Of a stretch of DNA of 47,897 nt, positions 25,006-33,669 are shown piece by piece (positions within the stretch are counted from its first letter, which is position 1; each line of letters opens with the position of its first letter). The stretch spans positions 1 to 47,897 of the forward strand of contig CANOBT010000026.1 in the NCBI GenBank assembly GCA_947564305.1, read 5' to 3'. The notes under the pieces were generated by a model that was not told the origin of the DNA, searched no databases, and saw only the letters and a list, made by a program, of their open reading frames with translations. Source of the stretch: an uncultured Lachnospiraceae bacterium. GTDB lineage: Bacteria > Bacillota_A > Clostridia > Lachnospirales > Lachnospiraceae. The position numbers and the translations under genes are program-made.

Positions 25006-25611
25006 ATGATCGTGGGAGAGGGAAAGGAACAGTTGGAAGCAATGGAGATAAAAAAACTGCAGGGAGCCATTGAGGCCATTTTATTTACTATGGGTGAATC
25101 TGTGGATTTGGGCAGGATTGCAGCTGCGATTGAGCATGATGAGGAGACGACCAGAAAGATCATTCACAATATGATGGATTCGTATGACGCAGAGGATAGA
25201 GGCGTACGAATTTTGGAGCTAGAAGGCTCTTTTCAGATGTGCACGAAAAAGGAGCTTTATGAATATTTGATACGGGTGGCAAAGCAGCCAAAACGGTATG
25301 TATTGACGGATGTCATGTTGGAGACCCTTTCGATTGTTGCGTACAAGCAGCCGGTAACCAGATTGGAAATTGAGAAAATCCGCGGGGTGAAAACAGACCA
25401 TGCGGTGAATAAGCTGATAGAATATGGATTGATAGAGGAGGTGGGGCGTTTAGATGCACCAGGCCGTCCTCTGCAGTTTGGGACCACAGAAGAGTTTTTT
25501 CGTAGATTTGATTTGCAGTCACTGGATGAATTGCCTACCATAGCTCCGGAACAGATTGAGCATTTTAAAGAAGAGGCAGAAGATGAAGCTCAGCTTCAGT
25601 TGGATATCTGA
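25006..25611 (+). CDS. scpB: segregation and condensation protein ScpB
   Basis: ScpB is the dimeric winged-helix partner of ScpA in condensin. Up to 201 residues, with GAIEAILFTMGESV near the start, YVLTDVMLETLSIVAYKQPV, IEKIRGVKTDHAVNKLIE and GRPLQFGTTEEFF, and an acidic tail. The start is not settled: ATG 25006, GTG 25012 (AGGTGGA 6 bases upstream) and ATG 25042 are all in frame, and the conserved region begins only after 25042. It is co-transcribed with scpA. Confidence 0.95.
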   Translation: MIVGEGKEQLEAMEIKKLQGAIEAILFTMGESVDLGRIAAAIEHDEETTRKIIHNMMDSYDAEDRGVRILELEGSFQMCTKKELYEYLIRVAKQPKRYVLTDVMLETLSIVAYKQPVTRLEIEKIRGVKTDHAVNKLIEYGLIEEVGRLDAPGRPLQFGTTEEFFRRFDLQSLDELPTIAPEQIEHFKEEAEDEAQLQLDI

Positions 25612-25726
25612 TAGTGTGGTATCCGATTGAGATGAAAGCGTAAGTCCTATGCCGGCAAGGTTCTAAGGAAAGGAACTGGTACATACATATAAAATAAAAG
25701 CGTGTGCCGTGGAGCCTTGTGCAAAA

Positions 25727-27097
25727 ATGAAGATGAATGAGAAATGTGGAAAACTGTGGAAAAAAGTGGATAACTTAAAAAGGCAGAATACCTGTACGAA
25801 TGTGGATAACTTTCAGAAACTATTTAGAAAGTGGGGGTTGTGCCTGTTTTTTATTGTGGAAATCTGGGTGAATATGTTGTCGAATGTATACGCGGCAGCA
25901 GAGGAAGAAATTCGGGAACCAGATGGGTTATACGCCCAATCGGCTGTTTTGATGGATGCAGACAGTGGGCGTATTTTGTTTGCAAAAAACGGACAAGAGG
26001 AACGGGCGATGGCCAGTACTACGAAAATTATGACCTGTATCCTTGCGTTGGAAAATGGAAACCTGGATGATATGGTTACTGTTAGTGCACGTGCAGCCTC
26101 ACAGCCAGAAGTGCATTTAGGTGTGCAGGAAGGAGAACAGTTTCGGTTACGGGACCTTCTTTATTCTCTGATGTTGGAATCACATAATGATGCGGCGGTT
26201 GCGATTGCGGAGCATATTGGGATGAGTGTAGAAGGCTTTGCAGATATGATGAATGAAAAGGCAAGACAGGCAGGCTGCACTCAAACTCACTTTGTGACTC
26301 CGAATGGTCTGGATGATTCGGATGAGGAAGGGACTCATCATACAACAGCAGAGGACCTGGCCCGGATTATGAAATATTGTATTATGGATTCGCCGCAGAA
26401 GAGAGCATTTCTGGAAATTACGCAGACAGAAAATTATTCATTTACAAATCTGCCGGGCAGCCGTAGTTTTTCCTGTTATAATCATAATGCTTTTTTGAAG
26501 ATGATGGAAGGGGCGCTTTCTGGAAAAACAGGATTTACCGGTGAAGCAGGATATTGCTATGTAGGGGCGTTGAGAAGAGATGACAGGACTTTTGTTGTGA
26601 GTCTGTTGGCGTGTGGCTGGCCGAACAATAAAGGATACAAATGGTCAGACACCAAGAAACTGATGACATATGGGATTGATTATTTCCATTATCAAGATAT
26701 CCTTCGGGAAGTGGACCCAGGGGATGTTCCTGTGTTGGACGGAATTCCGGATGGAAACCGTCTTCAAGGAAAATCTTCGGTACATACAGCAGTGGATTCA
26801 GGGATAGGAGCGCAGAAAAAATCAGAAGATGGGAAAGCAGAAGAGGGCGAGGAGTCAGCAAAAAGCGTTGGAAAGAAGATTTTGCTGCGGGATGATGCGT
26901 CTGTTTCTGTAGAAATAGAAAAAGAAGAAAGTCTTACCGCTCCTGTGGCAAAAGGAGAACCAGCAGGAGAAGTAGTCTACATGTTGGGAGATGAAGTGCT
27001 GTTTACTCAACAAATTGTCACGGATGAGTCGGTGGAGCGGCGGGATCTTCGATGGTGTGCAGAGAAAATTGGCAGCATCTTTTTCATGGATTATTAA
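25727..27097 (+). CDS. dacF: D-alanyl-D-alanine carboxypeptidase (S11, DacF-type), second copy
   Basis: A second penicillin-binding carboxypeptidase, about 456 residues. The S11 domain has STTK in ASTTKIMT (SxxK), SHN in LESHNDAAV (SxN) and KTG in GKTGFTG, and a C-terminal beta domain follows a charged linker (KKSEDGKAEEGEES). The N-terminus is odd: about 40 basic residues precede the signal-peptide-like segment (GLCLFFIVEIWVN). That stretch is encoded by DnaA-box-like repeats, so the real start may be later, for example GTG 25766 or 25802, although neither has a good ribosome binding site. It follows scpAB closely, a common clostridial order. Confidence 0.88.
   Translation: MKMNEKCGKLWKKVDNLKRQNTCTNVDNFQKLFRKWGLCLFFIVEIWVNMLSNVYAAAEEEIREPDGLYAQSAVLMDADSGRILFAKNGQEERAMASTTKIMTCILALENGNLDDMVTVSARAASQPEVHLGVQEGEQFRLRDLLYSLMLESHNDAAVAIAEHIGMSVEGFADMMNEKARQAGCTQTHFVTPNGLDDSDEEGTHHTTAEDLARIMKYCIMDSPQKRAFLEITQTENYSFTNLPGSRSFSCYNHNAFLKMMEGALSGKTGFTGEAGYCYVGALRRDDRTFVVSLLACGWPNNKGYKWSDTKKLMTYGIDYFHYQDILREVDPGDVPVLDGIPDGNRLQGKSSVHTAVDSGIGAQKKSEDGKAEEGEESAKSVGKKILLRDDASVSVEIEKEESLTAPVAKGEPAGEVVYMLGDEVLFTQQIVTDESVERRDLRWCAEKIGSIFFMDY
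25745..25809 (+). repeat. array of DnaA-box-like sites phased at 10 bp
   Basis: TGTGGAAAA (25745-25753), TGTGGAAAA (25755-25763), AGTGGATAA (25765-25773) and an exact reverse-orientation DnaA box TGTGGATAA (25801-25809) all point the same way. The first three are spaced exactly 10 bp, one helical turn. They overlap the start of the second carboxypeptidase gene. Confidence 0.6.
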
Positions 27098-27113
27098 AGT
27101 ATCAGTCTCCGCT

Positions 27114-27142
27114 CTGTCAGGCTGTGAACTGTGACCTGTTAA
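27114..27142 (+). repeat. four tandem CTGT-based repeats upstream of leuA fusion
   Basis: CTGTCAG (27114), CTGTGAA (27122), CTGTGAC (27129) and CTGTTAA (27136) follow one another at 8, 7 and 7 bp. They lie about 115-140 bp before the leuA start, upstream of its probable -10. They could be operator half-sites for the AraC-type domain encoded by that gene. Confidence 0.45.
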
Positions 27143-27178
27143 AATATATCAAGGAAAATGATTAAAAACACCACTAGA

Positions 27179-27206
27179 TTCTTTTGATTATATGTGCTAG
27201 TATAGA
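27179..27206 (+). promoter_or_regulatory. weak, possibly activator-dependent promoter of leuA fusion
   Basis: TATAGA (27201-27206) is a plausible -10 about 50 bp before the ATG. The best -35 at correct spacing is the poor TTCTTT (27179-27184). A poor -35 with repeats upstream suits an activated promoter. Confidence 0.35.
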
Positions 27207-27256
27207 TGAGGACAAAAAAGAACAATTTTATTGATGAAATATAAGGAGATGTCGCA

Positions 27257-29245
27257 ATGAAGAACTATGAGAAATATGAACGGGCCTATTTTATGCCGCC
27301 TGTCGAATGCTATGATTGGGTAAAAAAGGATTACATTGACAAGCCGCCTGTCTGGTGCAGTGTGGATTTGCGTGATGGGAATCAGGCATTGATTGAGCCT
27401 ATGAGTCTGGATGAAAAGGTGGAATTCTTTCAGTTGCTTGTGGATGTAGGCTTTAAAGAGATTGAGGTGGGATTTCCGGCAGCCTCTGAGACAGAGTATC
27501 AGTTTATGCGCACGTTGATTGAGAAAAACATGATTCCTGATGATGTGACTGTTCAGGTGTTGACCCAGGCGAGAGAGCATATTATCAAGCGTACGTTTGA
27601 GGCGGTGAAGGGGGCTCCTCACGCTGTTATACATGTATACAATTCCACTTCTGTGGCTCAGCGTGAACAGGTCTTTAGAAAAGACAAAGAGCAGGTGAAG
27701 CAGATTGCCATTGATGGAGCAAAGCTGTTGAAAGAGCTGGCGGAACAGACAGACGGTAATTTCACGTTCGAGTATAGTCCGGAGAGCTTTTCCGGAACAG
27801 AGATGGAGTATGCAATGGAAGTCTGCAATGCGGTATTAGATGTATGGCAGCCGACACCGGACAATAAGGCGATTATTAATCTTCCTGCAACGGTAGAAAA
27901 TGCACTGCCTCATGTTTTTGCCAGCCAGGTAGAATATTTTCATAAATATATGAAGCACCGTGAAAATACAATCATCAGCCTTCATCCGCATAATGACCGT
28001 GGAACAGGTGTTGCAACTGCAGAACTCGGTATTTTAGCAGGTGCAGACAGGATTGAAGGGACACTGTTTGGAAACGGAGAACGGACCGGAAATGTGGATG
28101 TTCTTGTGTTGGCAATGAATATGTTTTCTCATGGTGTAGACCCAAAGCTTGACTTTTCAAATATGAGTGAGATCAGTGAAGTATATGAAAGGCTGACCAG
28201 GATGAGTGTTTCTCCACGACAGCCTTATGCGGGAGAATTGGTATTTACCGCATTTTCCGGTTCCCATCAGGATGCGATTGCAAAAGGTATGTCCTGGAGG
28301 GAAGAGGGCAGGACAGAAAAATGGTGTGTGCCATATCTGCCGATTGACCCAAAAGATGTGGGAAGAAGATACGATTCTGATGTGATTCGGATTAACAGCC
28401 AATCAGGAAAGGGCGGCGTGAATTACATATTAAAGCAGAATTTTGGAATCAGCCTGCCGCAGAAGATGCGCGAGGAAGTTGGCTATCTTGTAAAAGATGT
28501 CTCAGACAAAGCGCATCAAGAGCTGTCCCCGGATTGGGTATATCAAATTTTTGAGGATCATTATATCAATGCGAAGAGTCTTTTTACCATTGATGAATGC
28601 CATTTTGAGCAGAAGGACGGGATTGTAGCTAAGGCAACCATTGGACATGGCGGGAGACAACAGGAAATTACGGGCGTGGGAAACGGACGTTTGGATGCAG
28701 TCAGCAATGCAATCAAGCATTATTTTGATATCAGCTATGAACTGTCGGTCTATGAGGAACATTCTTTAACAAAAGGCTCTTCCTCAAAGGCTGTGGCATA
28801 TGTCGGAATTATCTGCAATAATAAGAAATATTGGGGTGCCGGGATTGATCCGGATATTATCAAGGCTTCCATTGCTGCATTGGAAGTTGCGGTCAATAAG
28901 ATTGAGGAGATTCGAAATAAGGAAGAGAGCAAGGATGCACGGCTGCTGCAGATTACGAACTATATATATGCAAATTATAAGACGGTGACACTGGATGAGC
29001 TTTCGGAGGAATTCTTCCTTTCAAAACCGTATCTTTCCAAATACATCAAAGAAAAATCAGGGGAGACATTCGGAGATATCCTGAAAAAAGTACGTATGAA
29101 GAAGGCACGTGCGATGTTGAAAAGCAGCAATGCTACAGTAGAAAGTATTGCAGAGTCTGTTGGGTATCAGAATGTGGAACATTTTAACCGGATATTTAAG
29201 AAGATGTATGATCTGACACCGGTACAGTTTCGGAATGGCAAATAA
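27257..29245 (+). CDS. leuA: 2-isopropylmalate synthase (LeuA type 2) fused to AraC-type HTH domain
   Basis: Residues 1-555 are a LeuA2-type synthase that condenses acetyl-CoA with 2-oxoisovalerate, the first step of leucine synthesis: DLRDGNQALIEPMS (37-50), EIEVGFPAAS (68-77), metal ligands in SLHPHNDRGTG (H243, H245), LFGNGERTGNVD (270-281), then the LeuA regulatory dimer region (about 430-550, GIVAKATIGHGG, SSSKAVAYVGI). Residues 563-660 are a full AraC/XylS double helix-turn-helix (VTLDELSEEFFLSKPYLSKY; ATVESIAESVGYQNVEHFNR, then the signature FKKMYDLTPVQFR). The frame is unbroken, the linker is short, and no internal start with a ribosome binding site precedes the HTH. Normal LeuA2 ends near residue 555. 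AAGGAGA lies 8 bases before the ATG. No other leu genes are adjacent. Confidence 0.93.
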   Translation: MKNYEKYERAYFMPPVECYDWVKKDYIDKPPVWCSVDLRDGNQALIEPMSLDEKVEFFQLLVDVGFKEIEVGFPAASETEYQFMRTLIEKNMIPDDVTVQVLTQAREHIIKRTFEAVKGAPHAVIHVYNSTSVAQREQVFRKDKEQVKQIAIDGAKLLKELAEQTDGNFTFEYSPESFSGTEMEYAMEVCNAVLDVWQPTPDNKAIINLPATVENALPHVFASQVEYFHKYMKHRENTIISLHPHNDRGTGVATAELGILAGADRIEGTLFGNGERTGNVDVLVLAMNMFSHGVDPKLDFSNMSEISEVYERLTRMSVSPRQPYAGELVFTAFSGSHQDAIAKGMSWREEGRTEKWCVPYLPIDPKDVGRRYDSDVIRINSQSGKGGVNYILKQNFGISLPQKMREEVGYLVKDVSDKAHQELSPDWVYQIFEDHYINAKSLFTIDECHFEQKDGIVAKATIGHGGRQQEITGVGNGRLDAVSNAIKHYFDISYELSVYEEHSLTKGSSSKAVAYVGIICNNKKYWGAGIDPDIIKASIAALEVAVNKIEEIRNKEESKDARLLQITNYIYANYKTVTLDELSEEFFLSKPYLSKYIKEKSGETFGDILKKVRMKKARAMLKSSNATVESIAESVGYQNVEHFNRIFKKMYDLTPVQFRNGK

Positions 29246-29300
29246 GCGATGAAGCAGAGAAGGTAGCTGATAGTCTTAACTACATATTATGATATCAAAA

Positions 29301-29343
29301 GGGCTGAGCCGGAGGAATTGATTTTATCCCTCCAGCTCAGCCC
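29301..29343 (-). terminator. hairpin between convergent leuA and ABC-F genes
   Basis: GGGCTGAGC (29301-29309) pairs with GCTCAGCCC (29335-29343) and GGAGG (29311-29315) with CCTCC (29329-29333), leaving one mismatch. On the minus strand TTTT follows. The stem includes the last codons of the ABC-F gene and probably serves both directions. Confidence 0.65.
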
Positions 29344-31300
29344 AAATCTCATATAACTCCTCTAACGTGGCGGTGTTTGTGTCTTTTTCTTTTACTAGTT
29401 CCTGACAACGGACAGAATTTGAATACACATCTTCATGAGTCATCAGTTCATCAATTTCTTGATTCCGTTCCTCAAGCAAGGTGATTTGTTGCTCAGTTTT
29501 CTTGAGTTCATTTTTTCGTTTTCGTTCTCGTGCCTGTGCCTCTTTTTGTTCCAACCAGCTTAGTTTGGATGCGGAGACATTTTCCATAGTTCCTTCTGCT
29601 TCCGCTTGTCCAGTCTGAAAATAGGTGCCCTTTTTGCCTGTAGAAACATTATTACTACCTGTGGGGGAGGAGTCTGCAGCATAGATGGCGGTCAGCTCCT
29701 CTTTTTTCTCAAGATAGTAGTCATAATTTCCGATATAGTTGATAAATGTCTGGTCAGTCAGCTCCAGAATACGGCTTGCAGTCTGATTAATAAAATAACG
29801 GTCATGAGACACATAAAGTATCGTTCCGGTATAATCATTCAATGCCTGCTCCAGAATTTCCTTTGATGTGATGTCCAAATGATTGGTCGGTTCGTCAAGA
29901 ATCAGGAAATTTGCTTCGGAGAGCATCAGTTTTGCGAGGGAAACCCGTCCTTTCTCGCCGCCGCTTAAATCCCCGACCAATTTAAATACGTCATCTCCGG
30001 TAAACTGAAAGGCTGCCAGTGTATTTCGAACCGTGGTATGATTCAGTGTCGGGTAATCGTCAGAAATCTCATTAAAAATCGTTTTTTGGTCATGAAGTAC
30101 ATGATGTTCCTGATCATAATATCCAATATGTACCTTTGTGCCCAGTGTAAAAGAACCTGAGTCTGCGTCTGTCAAACCGTTCAATATTTTTAATAGGGTC
30201 GTCTTGCCTGTCCCATTACTGCCAATGACTGCGACATGCTCCCCACGTTTGATTTCAAATGTGGCATTGGAGAATAGTATTTGTTCGTCGAACTGCTTTG
30301 ATAATTGTTCCACTGCAAGAACATCATTTCCACTGATACAGGAGGGCTCCAATGAAAAATGAATTTCCTGCACATCAGGCAGAGGTTTATCTACCACCTG
30401 CATTTTGTCCAGCATTTTTTCACGGCTTTCTGCGCGCTTGATTGATTTTTCGCGGTTAAAGGAACGCAGCTTTTCGATTACAGCCTCCTGATGGCGGATC
30501 TCACGCTGCTGATTCAGATATTCTTTCATCTGTGCATCACGAATCTGTTTCTTTTTATCAGCGTATGCCTTATAATTTCCGCTGTACATACGGATATTTC
30601 CATGCTCAATTTCAATGACTTTAGTTACTACCCGGTTTAGGAAGAACCGGTCATGCGAAACGATAAAAACAGCACCCGGATAATTAAGCAGATAGGTTTC
30701 CAACCAGGTGATGGAGTTCAAGTCTAAATGATTGGTCGGCTCATCTAATAGAAGAATATCCGGATTGGTCAGAAGTAGTTTTCCTAGAGATACACGAGTT
30801 TTTTGGCCGCCGGAGAGGGTATCGGCGTGTTTTACGAAATCCTCTTCCTGGAATCCCAGACCCTTTAAAACACCTATGATTTCACTTTCGTAGGCATAAC
30901 CATTTTGTGCTTCAAACTCGGACATGAGCCTGTTATAAGTGTTGAGCCGAGATTCCAGGGCATCTCCGGAGAGTGACTTTAGTTCCTGCTCAATCGAGCG
31001 TATCGTCTGCTCTAATTGAATCAAATCCGATTTTGCCGTTTTCAGCTCTTCGTAGATTGTGTTGCCGCCCGACAGGTTTTGCTGCTGCGCAAGATATCCG
31101 ATCGTTTTTCCTTTCGTTAAAATGATATTTCCGCTGTCTGTGGATTCCTCGCCCATGATCATTTTCAGAATCGTGGACTTCCCGGCTCCGTTGACACCGA
31201 CAAAGGCCGCTTTCTCACGGTCTTCAATATGAAAAGAACCATCCTTTACGATGACTCTCTCTCCAAAAGATTTATTCAAATTATGACATGCAAGTATCAT
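29324..31300 (-). CDS. ABC-F family ATPase (YdiF-type)
   Basis: This 658-residue cytoplasmic protein has two ABC domains and no membrane segment, so it is an ABC-F translation factor and not a transporter. Each half has Walker A (GVNGAGKST; GSNGTGKTT), signature (LSGGQKTRV; LSGGEKGRV) and Walker B (LLLDEPTNHLD; LILDEPTNHLD). The interdomain linker is basic and helical (YADKKKQIRDAQMKEYLNQQ), and a charged coiled-coil tail follows (about 580-655). Such proteins act in the ribosomal E site, and some protect against antibiotics; this one most resembles housekeeping YdiF. Minus-strand GGAGG lies 6-10 bases before the ATG. Confidence 0.9.
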   Translation of the reverse strand: MILACHNLNKSFGERVIVKDGSFHIEDREKAAFVGVNGAGKSTILKMIMGEESTDSGNIILTKGKTIGYLAQQQNLSGGNTIYEELKTAKSDLIQLEQTIRSIEQELKSLSGDALESRLNTYNRLMSEFEAQNGYAYESEIIGVLKGLGFQEEDFVKHADTLSGGQKTRVSLGKLLLTNPDILLLDEPTNHLDLNSITWLETYLLNYPGAVFIVSHDRFFLNRVVTKVIEIEHGNIRMYSGNYKAYADKKKQIRDAQMKEYLNQQREIRHQEAVIEKLRSFNREKSIKRAESREKMLDKMQVVDKPLPDVQEIHFSLEPSCISGNDVLAVEQLSKQFDEQILFSNATFEIKRGEHVAVIGSNGTGKTTLLKILNGLTDADSGSFTLGTKVHIGYYDQEHHVLHDQKTIFNEISDDYPTLNHTTVRNTLAAFQFTGDDVFKLVGDLSGGEKGRVSLAKLMLSEANFLILDEPTNHLDITSKEILEQALNDYTGTILYVSHDRYFINQTASRILELTDQTFINYIGNYDYYLEKKEELTAIYAADSSPTGSNNVSTGKKGTYFQTGQAEAEGTMENVSASKLSWLEQKEAQARERKRKNELKKTEQQITLLEERNQEIDELMTHEDVYSNSVRCQELVKEKDTNTATLEELYEIWAELEG

Positions 31301-31371
31301 AAAAACCTCCTATATAAATCGATAATGAATCTGTCTTCTGCTTGTTTTCTGCAATTTGGAAAGCAGTAACA

Positions 31372-31400
31372 ATTATACTACACTCCGGCAGAGTCAGCAA
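31372..31400 (-). promoter_or_regulatory. sigma-A promoter for ABC-F gene
   Basis: On the minus strand TTGCTG (complement of 31395-31400), 17 bp and TATAAT (complement of 31372-31377) lie about 70 bp before the start. The leader contains CTGCTT and AAGCAG copies that could pair. Confidence 0.6.
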
Positions 31401-31427
31401 GGACAGTCTGCAAAAGTTACAAAAAAT

Positions 31428-31456
31428 TTGACTTTACACATACAATTTTATATAAT
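31428..31456 (+). promoter_or_regulatory. sigma-A promoter for rex
   Basis: TTGACT (31428-31433), 17 bp and a perfect TATAAT (31451-31456) lie 34 bp before the chosen rex start. No clear Rex box overlaps it. Confidence 0.8.
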
Positions 31457-31490
31457 AAATTACAGATATGATTTGGAGGTTGAACTTAAA

Positions 31491-32135
31491 TTGGAAGAGA
31501 AAGAAATATCAAAAGCGGTGATCGGAAGGCTTCCACGATATTATCGGTATCTGGGAGAGCTGATAGATGCGGGCGTTGAACGAATTTCTTCAAATGACTT
31601 GAGTCAGAAGATGCGCGTGACTGCTTCACAGATTCGGCAGGATTTGAATAATTTTGGTGGTTTTGGCCAGCAGGGATACGGATACAATGTAAAATATCTT
31701 CGGACAGAGATTGGAAAGATTCTGGGATTGAACCAGAAACATAGTATTATTATTATCGGGGCAGGAAGCCTCGGTCATGCACTGGCGAATTATTCGTCAT
31801 TTGAAAAACATGGGTTTGTGGTAAAAGGTCTGTTCGACGTTGACCCGAAGCTGCAGGGCATGACAGTGCGTGACATCCCGATTTGTATGATGGATGAATT
31901 GGAGGTGTTTCTCCGGGAGAATGAGATAGAGATTGCAGCATTGACAATCCCGAAATCACAGGCATTAGAGGTCGCTGACAGACTGGTGAAATGCGGCATC
32001 AAGGCAATCTGGAATTTTACACATACCGATTTGAATCTGCCGGAGGATGTGATTGTAGAGAGTGTTCATCTTTCTGACAGCCTGATGAAGCTGTCCTATA
32101 ATATCACAAGCTATAAAGAAGAGCATGGGAAATAA
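31491..32135 (+). CDS. rex: redox-sensing transcriptional repressor Rex
   Basis: Rex senses the NADH/NAD+ ratio and represses fermentation genes when NADH is low. The 214 residues include a winged helix (ISKAVIGRLPRYYRYLGEL, RVTASQIRQDLNNFGGFGQQ), a Rossmann domain (IIIIGAGSLGHALANY) and a C-terminal swapped helix. The start is TTG at 31491, since GGAGG lies 11 bases upstream, the promoter excludes the earlier ATG at 31356, and the length then equals the usual 210-215 residues. nnr follows 13 bp later. A likely target, the alcohol dehydrogenase, is in this window. Confidence 0.95.
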   Translation: MEEKEISKAVIGRLPRYYRYLGELIDAGVERISSNDLSQKMRVTASQIRQDLNNFGGFGQQGYGYNVKYLRTEIGKILGLNQKHSIIIIGAGSLGHALANYSSFEKHGFVVKGLFDVDPKLQGMTVRDIPICMMDELEVFLRENEIEIAALTIPKSQALEVADRLVKCGIKAIWNFTHTDLNLPEDVIVESVHLSDSLMKLSYNITSYKEEHGK

Positions 32136-32148
32136 GAGGTAAAGGATT

Positions 32149-33642
32149 ATGCGTGATCTACCGGAAGGTAAATGGATGCAAAAGGCGGATGCATATACGA
32201 TTCAGGAAATTGGGATTCCATCGGTGGTTTTGATGGAACATGCGGCTTGGAAGACTGTAGAGGTGATGGAGCAGGAGAGGATTGATTGTTCCTTTGCACT
32301 GGTTGTCTGTGGTTCGGGAAATAATGGCGGAGACGGATTTGCCATCGCCAGGCTCCTGGCTTGGAAAGGAAAGCGGGTGCAGGTTGTTTTCGGCGGAAAG
32401 GAATCTTCCCTCAGTCCGGAGTGCCGTATACAGAAGCAGATTGTAGAGAATTTGGGGATTCCTGTGCATCATGATATTTCAGATGCACCATATACGGTTG
32501 TCGTAGATGCAGTGTTTGGTGTCGGATTGAGCCGTGAGATTGGCGGTTCCTATGCAGGTTTATTGGAAAAGATGAATGCATTGCGGTGTGTAAAAGTGGC
32601 GGTTGACATTCCATCCGGGATTTGTTCGGCCACAGGAAAAGTACTGGGATGTGCCTTTTATGCGGATTTTACCGTAGCATTTCAGTGTGAAAAGCTTGGA
32701 ACTGTGCTTTCACCAGGAAGAGAATACGCCGGAAAGGTTAGGGCAGTGGACATCGGAATTGACACTGCCTTTTATCGAGAGAATAAGGACATCTGTTTTA
32801 CATTGGAGAAAAAAGATCTGCCCCTTCTTCTGCCTGTACGGAAAGAAAATTCCCATAAGGGCACGTATGGAAAAGTACTCATGATTACCGGAAGCCAGGG
32901 GATGGCTGGTGCGGCGTATCTGAGCGCTAAGGCGGCATACTTATGTGGTGCAGGGCTAGTACAGATATATACGGAGAAATCCAATCGAGCAATTTTACAG
33001 CAGCTTTTGCCGGAGGCGATTATTTCTGTATATGAGCAATATGAGCCGGAACATTTAGAAACATTGCTGAAATGGGCAGATGTGGTCTGCATTGGATGCG
33101 GACTGGGGAAAACGCAGATTTCCGAAAAGCTGTTGGAGGAGACTCTTCGGAAGGTACAGGTTCCCTGTGTCGTGGATGCGGATGGATTGAATCTGTTGGC
33201 AGACCATCTGGAATTGCTGGAGGAAACGAGGAGTTCTGTTATTTTGACTCCTCATATGCGGGAAATGACCCGGCTGTTGGGGTGCAGTATGGAGGAGCTG
33301 CAGGAGAAGCGTTTTGAAAAGCTTACGGAATTCACGGATAAGTATCCAATCGTATGTGCGCTAAAGGATGCGCGCACGATTGTAGCTCAGAGAGGAAGAA
33401 AAAAGTTTGTGAATACAGCAGGCAATCATGCCATGGCAAAGGCTGGTTCAGGTGATGTGTTAGCAGGAGTAATTACCGGATTGCTATCTGGTCATTTGGA
33501 GCCATATAACAGCGCAATATTGGGGGTCTATCTACATGCCTGCGGTGGAGATAAGGCTCGTCAGAAGCTGGGCGGCTATAGTGTATTGGCAGAGGATTTG
33601 ATGGAAGGAATCCGGGATTGCTTAAAGGAAGCAAGAGAATAG
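32149..33642 (+). CDS. nnr: bifunctional NAD(P)H-hydrate epimerase/dehydratase Nnr
   Basis: Nnr repairs hydrated NADH and NADPH. Of 497 residues, the first 215 are the YjeF-N epimerase (CGSGNNGGDGFAIARLL, VDAVFGVGLS, VDIPSGICSATG). The rest is a ribokinase-fold ADP-dependent dehydratase (GTYGKVLMITGSQGMAGAAY, VVDADGLNLLA, ILTPHMREMTRLLG, AGSGDVLAGVITG). AAAGGAT lies before the ATG. In Firmicutes nnr often sits between acpS and alr; here rex takes the place of acpS. Confidence 0.95.
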   Translation: MRDLPEGKWMQKADAYTIQEIGIPSVVLMEHAAWKTVEVMEQERIDCSFALVVCGSGNNGGDGFAIARLLAWKGKRVQVVFGGKESSLSPECRIQKQIVENLGIPVHHDISDAPYTVVVDAVFGVGLSREIGGSYAGLLEKMNALRCVKVAVDIPSGICSATGKVLGCAFYADFTVAFQCEKLGTVLSPGREYAGKVRAVDIGIDTAFYRENKDICFTLEKKDLPLLLPVRKENSHKGTYGKVLMITGSQGMAGAAYLSAKAAYLCGAGLVQIYTEKSNRAILQQLLPEAIISVYEQYEPEHLETLLKWADVVCIGCGLGKTQISEKLLEETLRKVQVPCVVDADGLNLLADHLELLEETRSSVILTPHMREMTRLLGCSMEELQEKRFEKLTEFTDKYPIVCALKDARTIVAQRGRKKFVNTAGNHAMAKAGSGDVLAGVITGLLSGHLEPYNSAILGVYLHACGGDKARQKLGGYSVLAEDLMEGIRDCLKEARE

Positions 33643-33669
33643 AATGCAGCTAATGGAGGAAATGTGAAA

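Noticed and set aside
27152..27190. Possible leader peptide MIKNTTRFF before leuA, with AAGGA upstream
   Set aside because: It contains no leucine codons and no attenuator hairpin follows, so leucine attenuation is not supported.
29281..31456. Antibiotic resistance role for the ABC-F protein
   Set aside because: The motifs fit a housekeeping YdiF-type factor; there is no leader peptide attenuator or mobile element, so a resistance claim is not supported.
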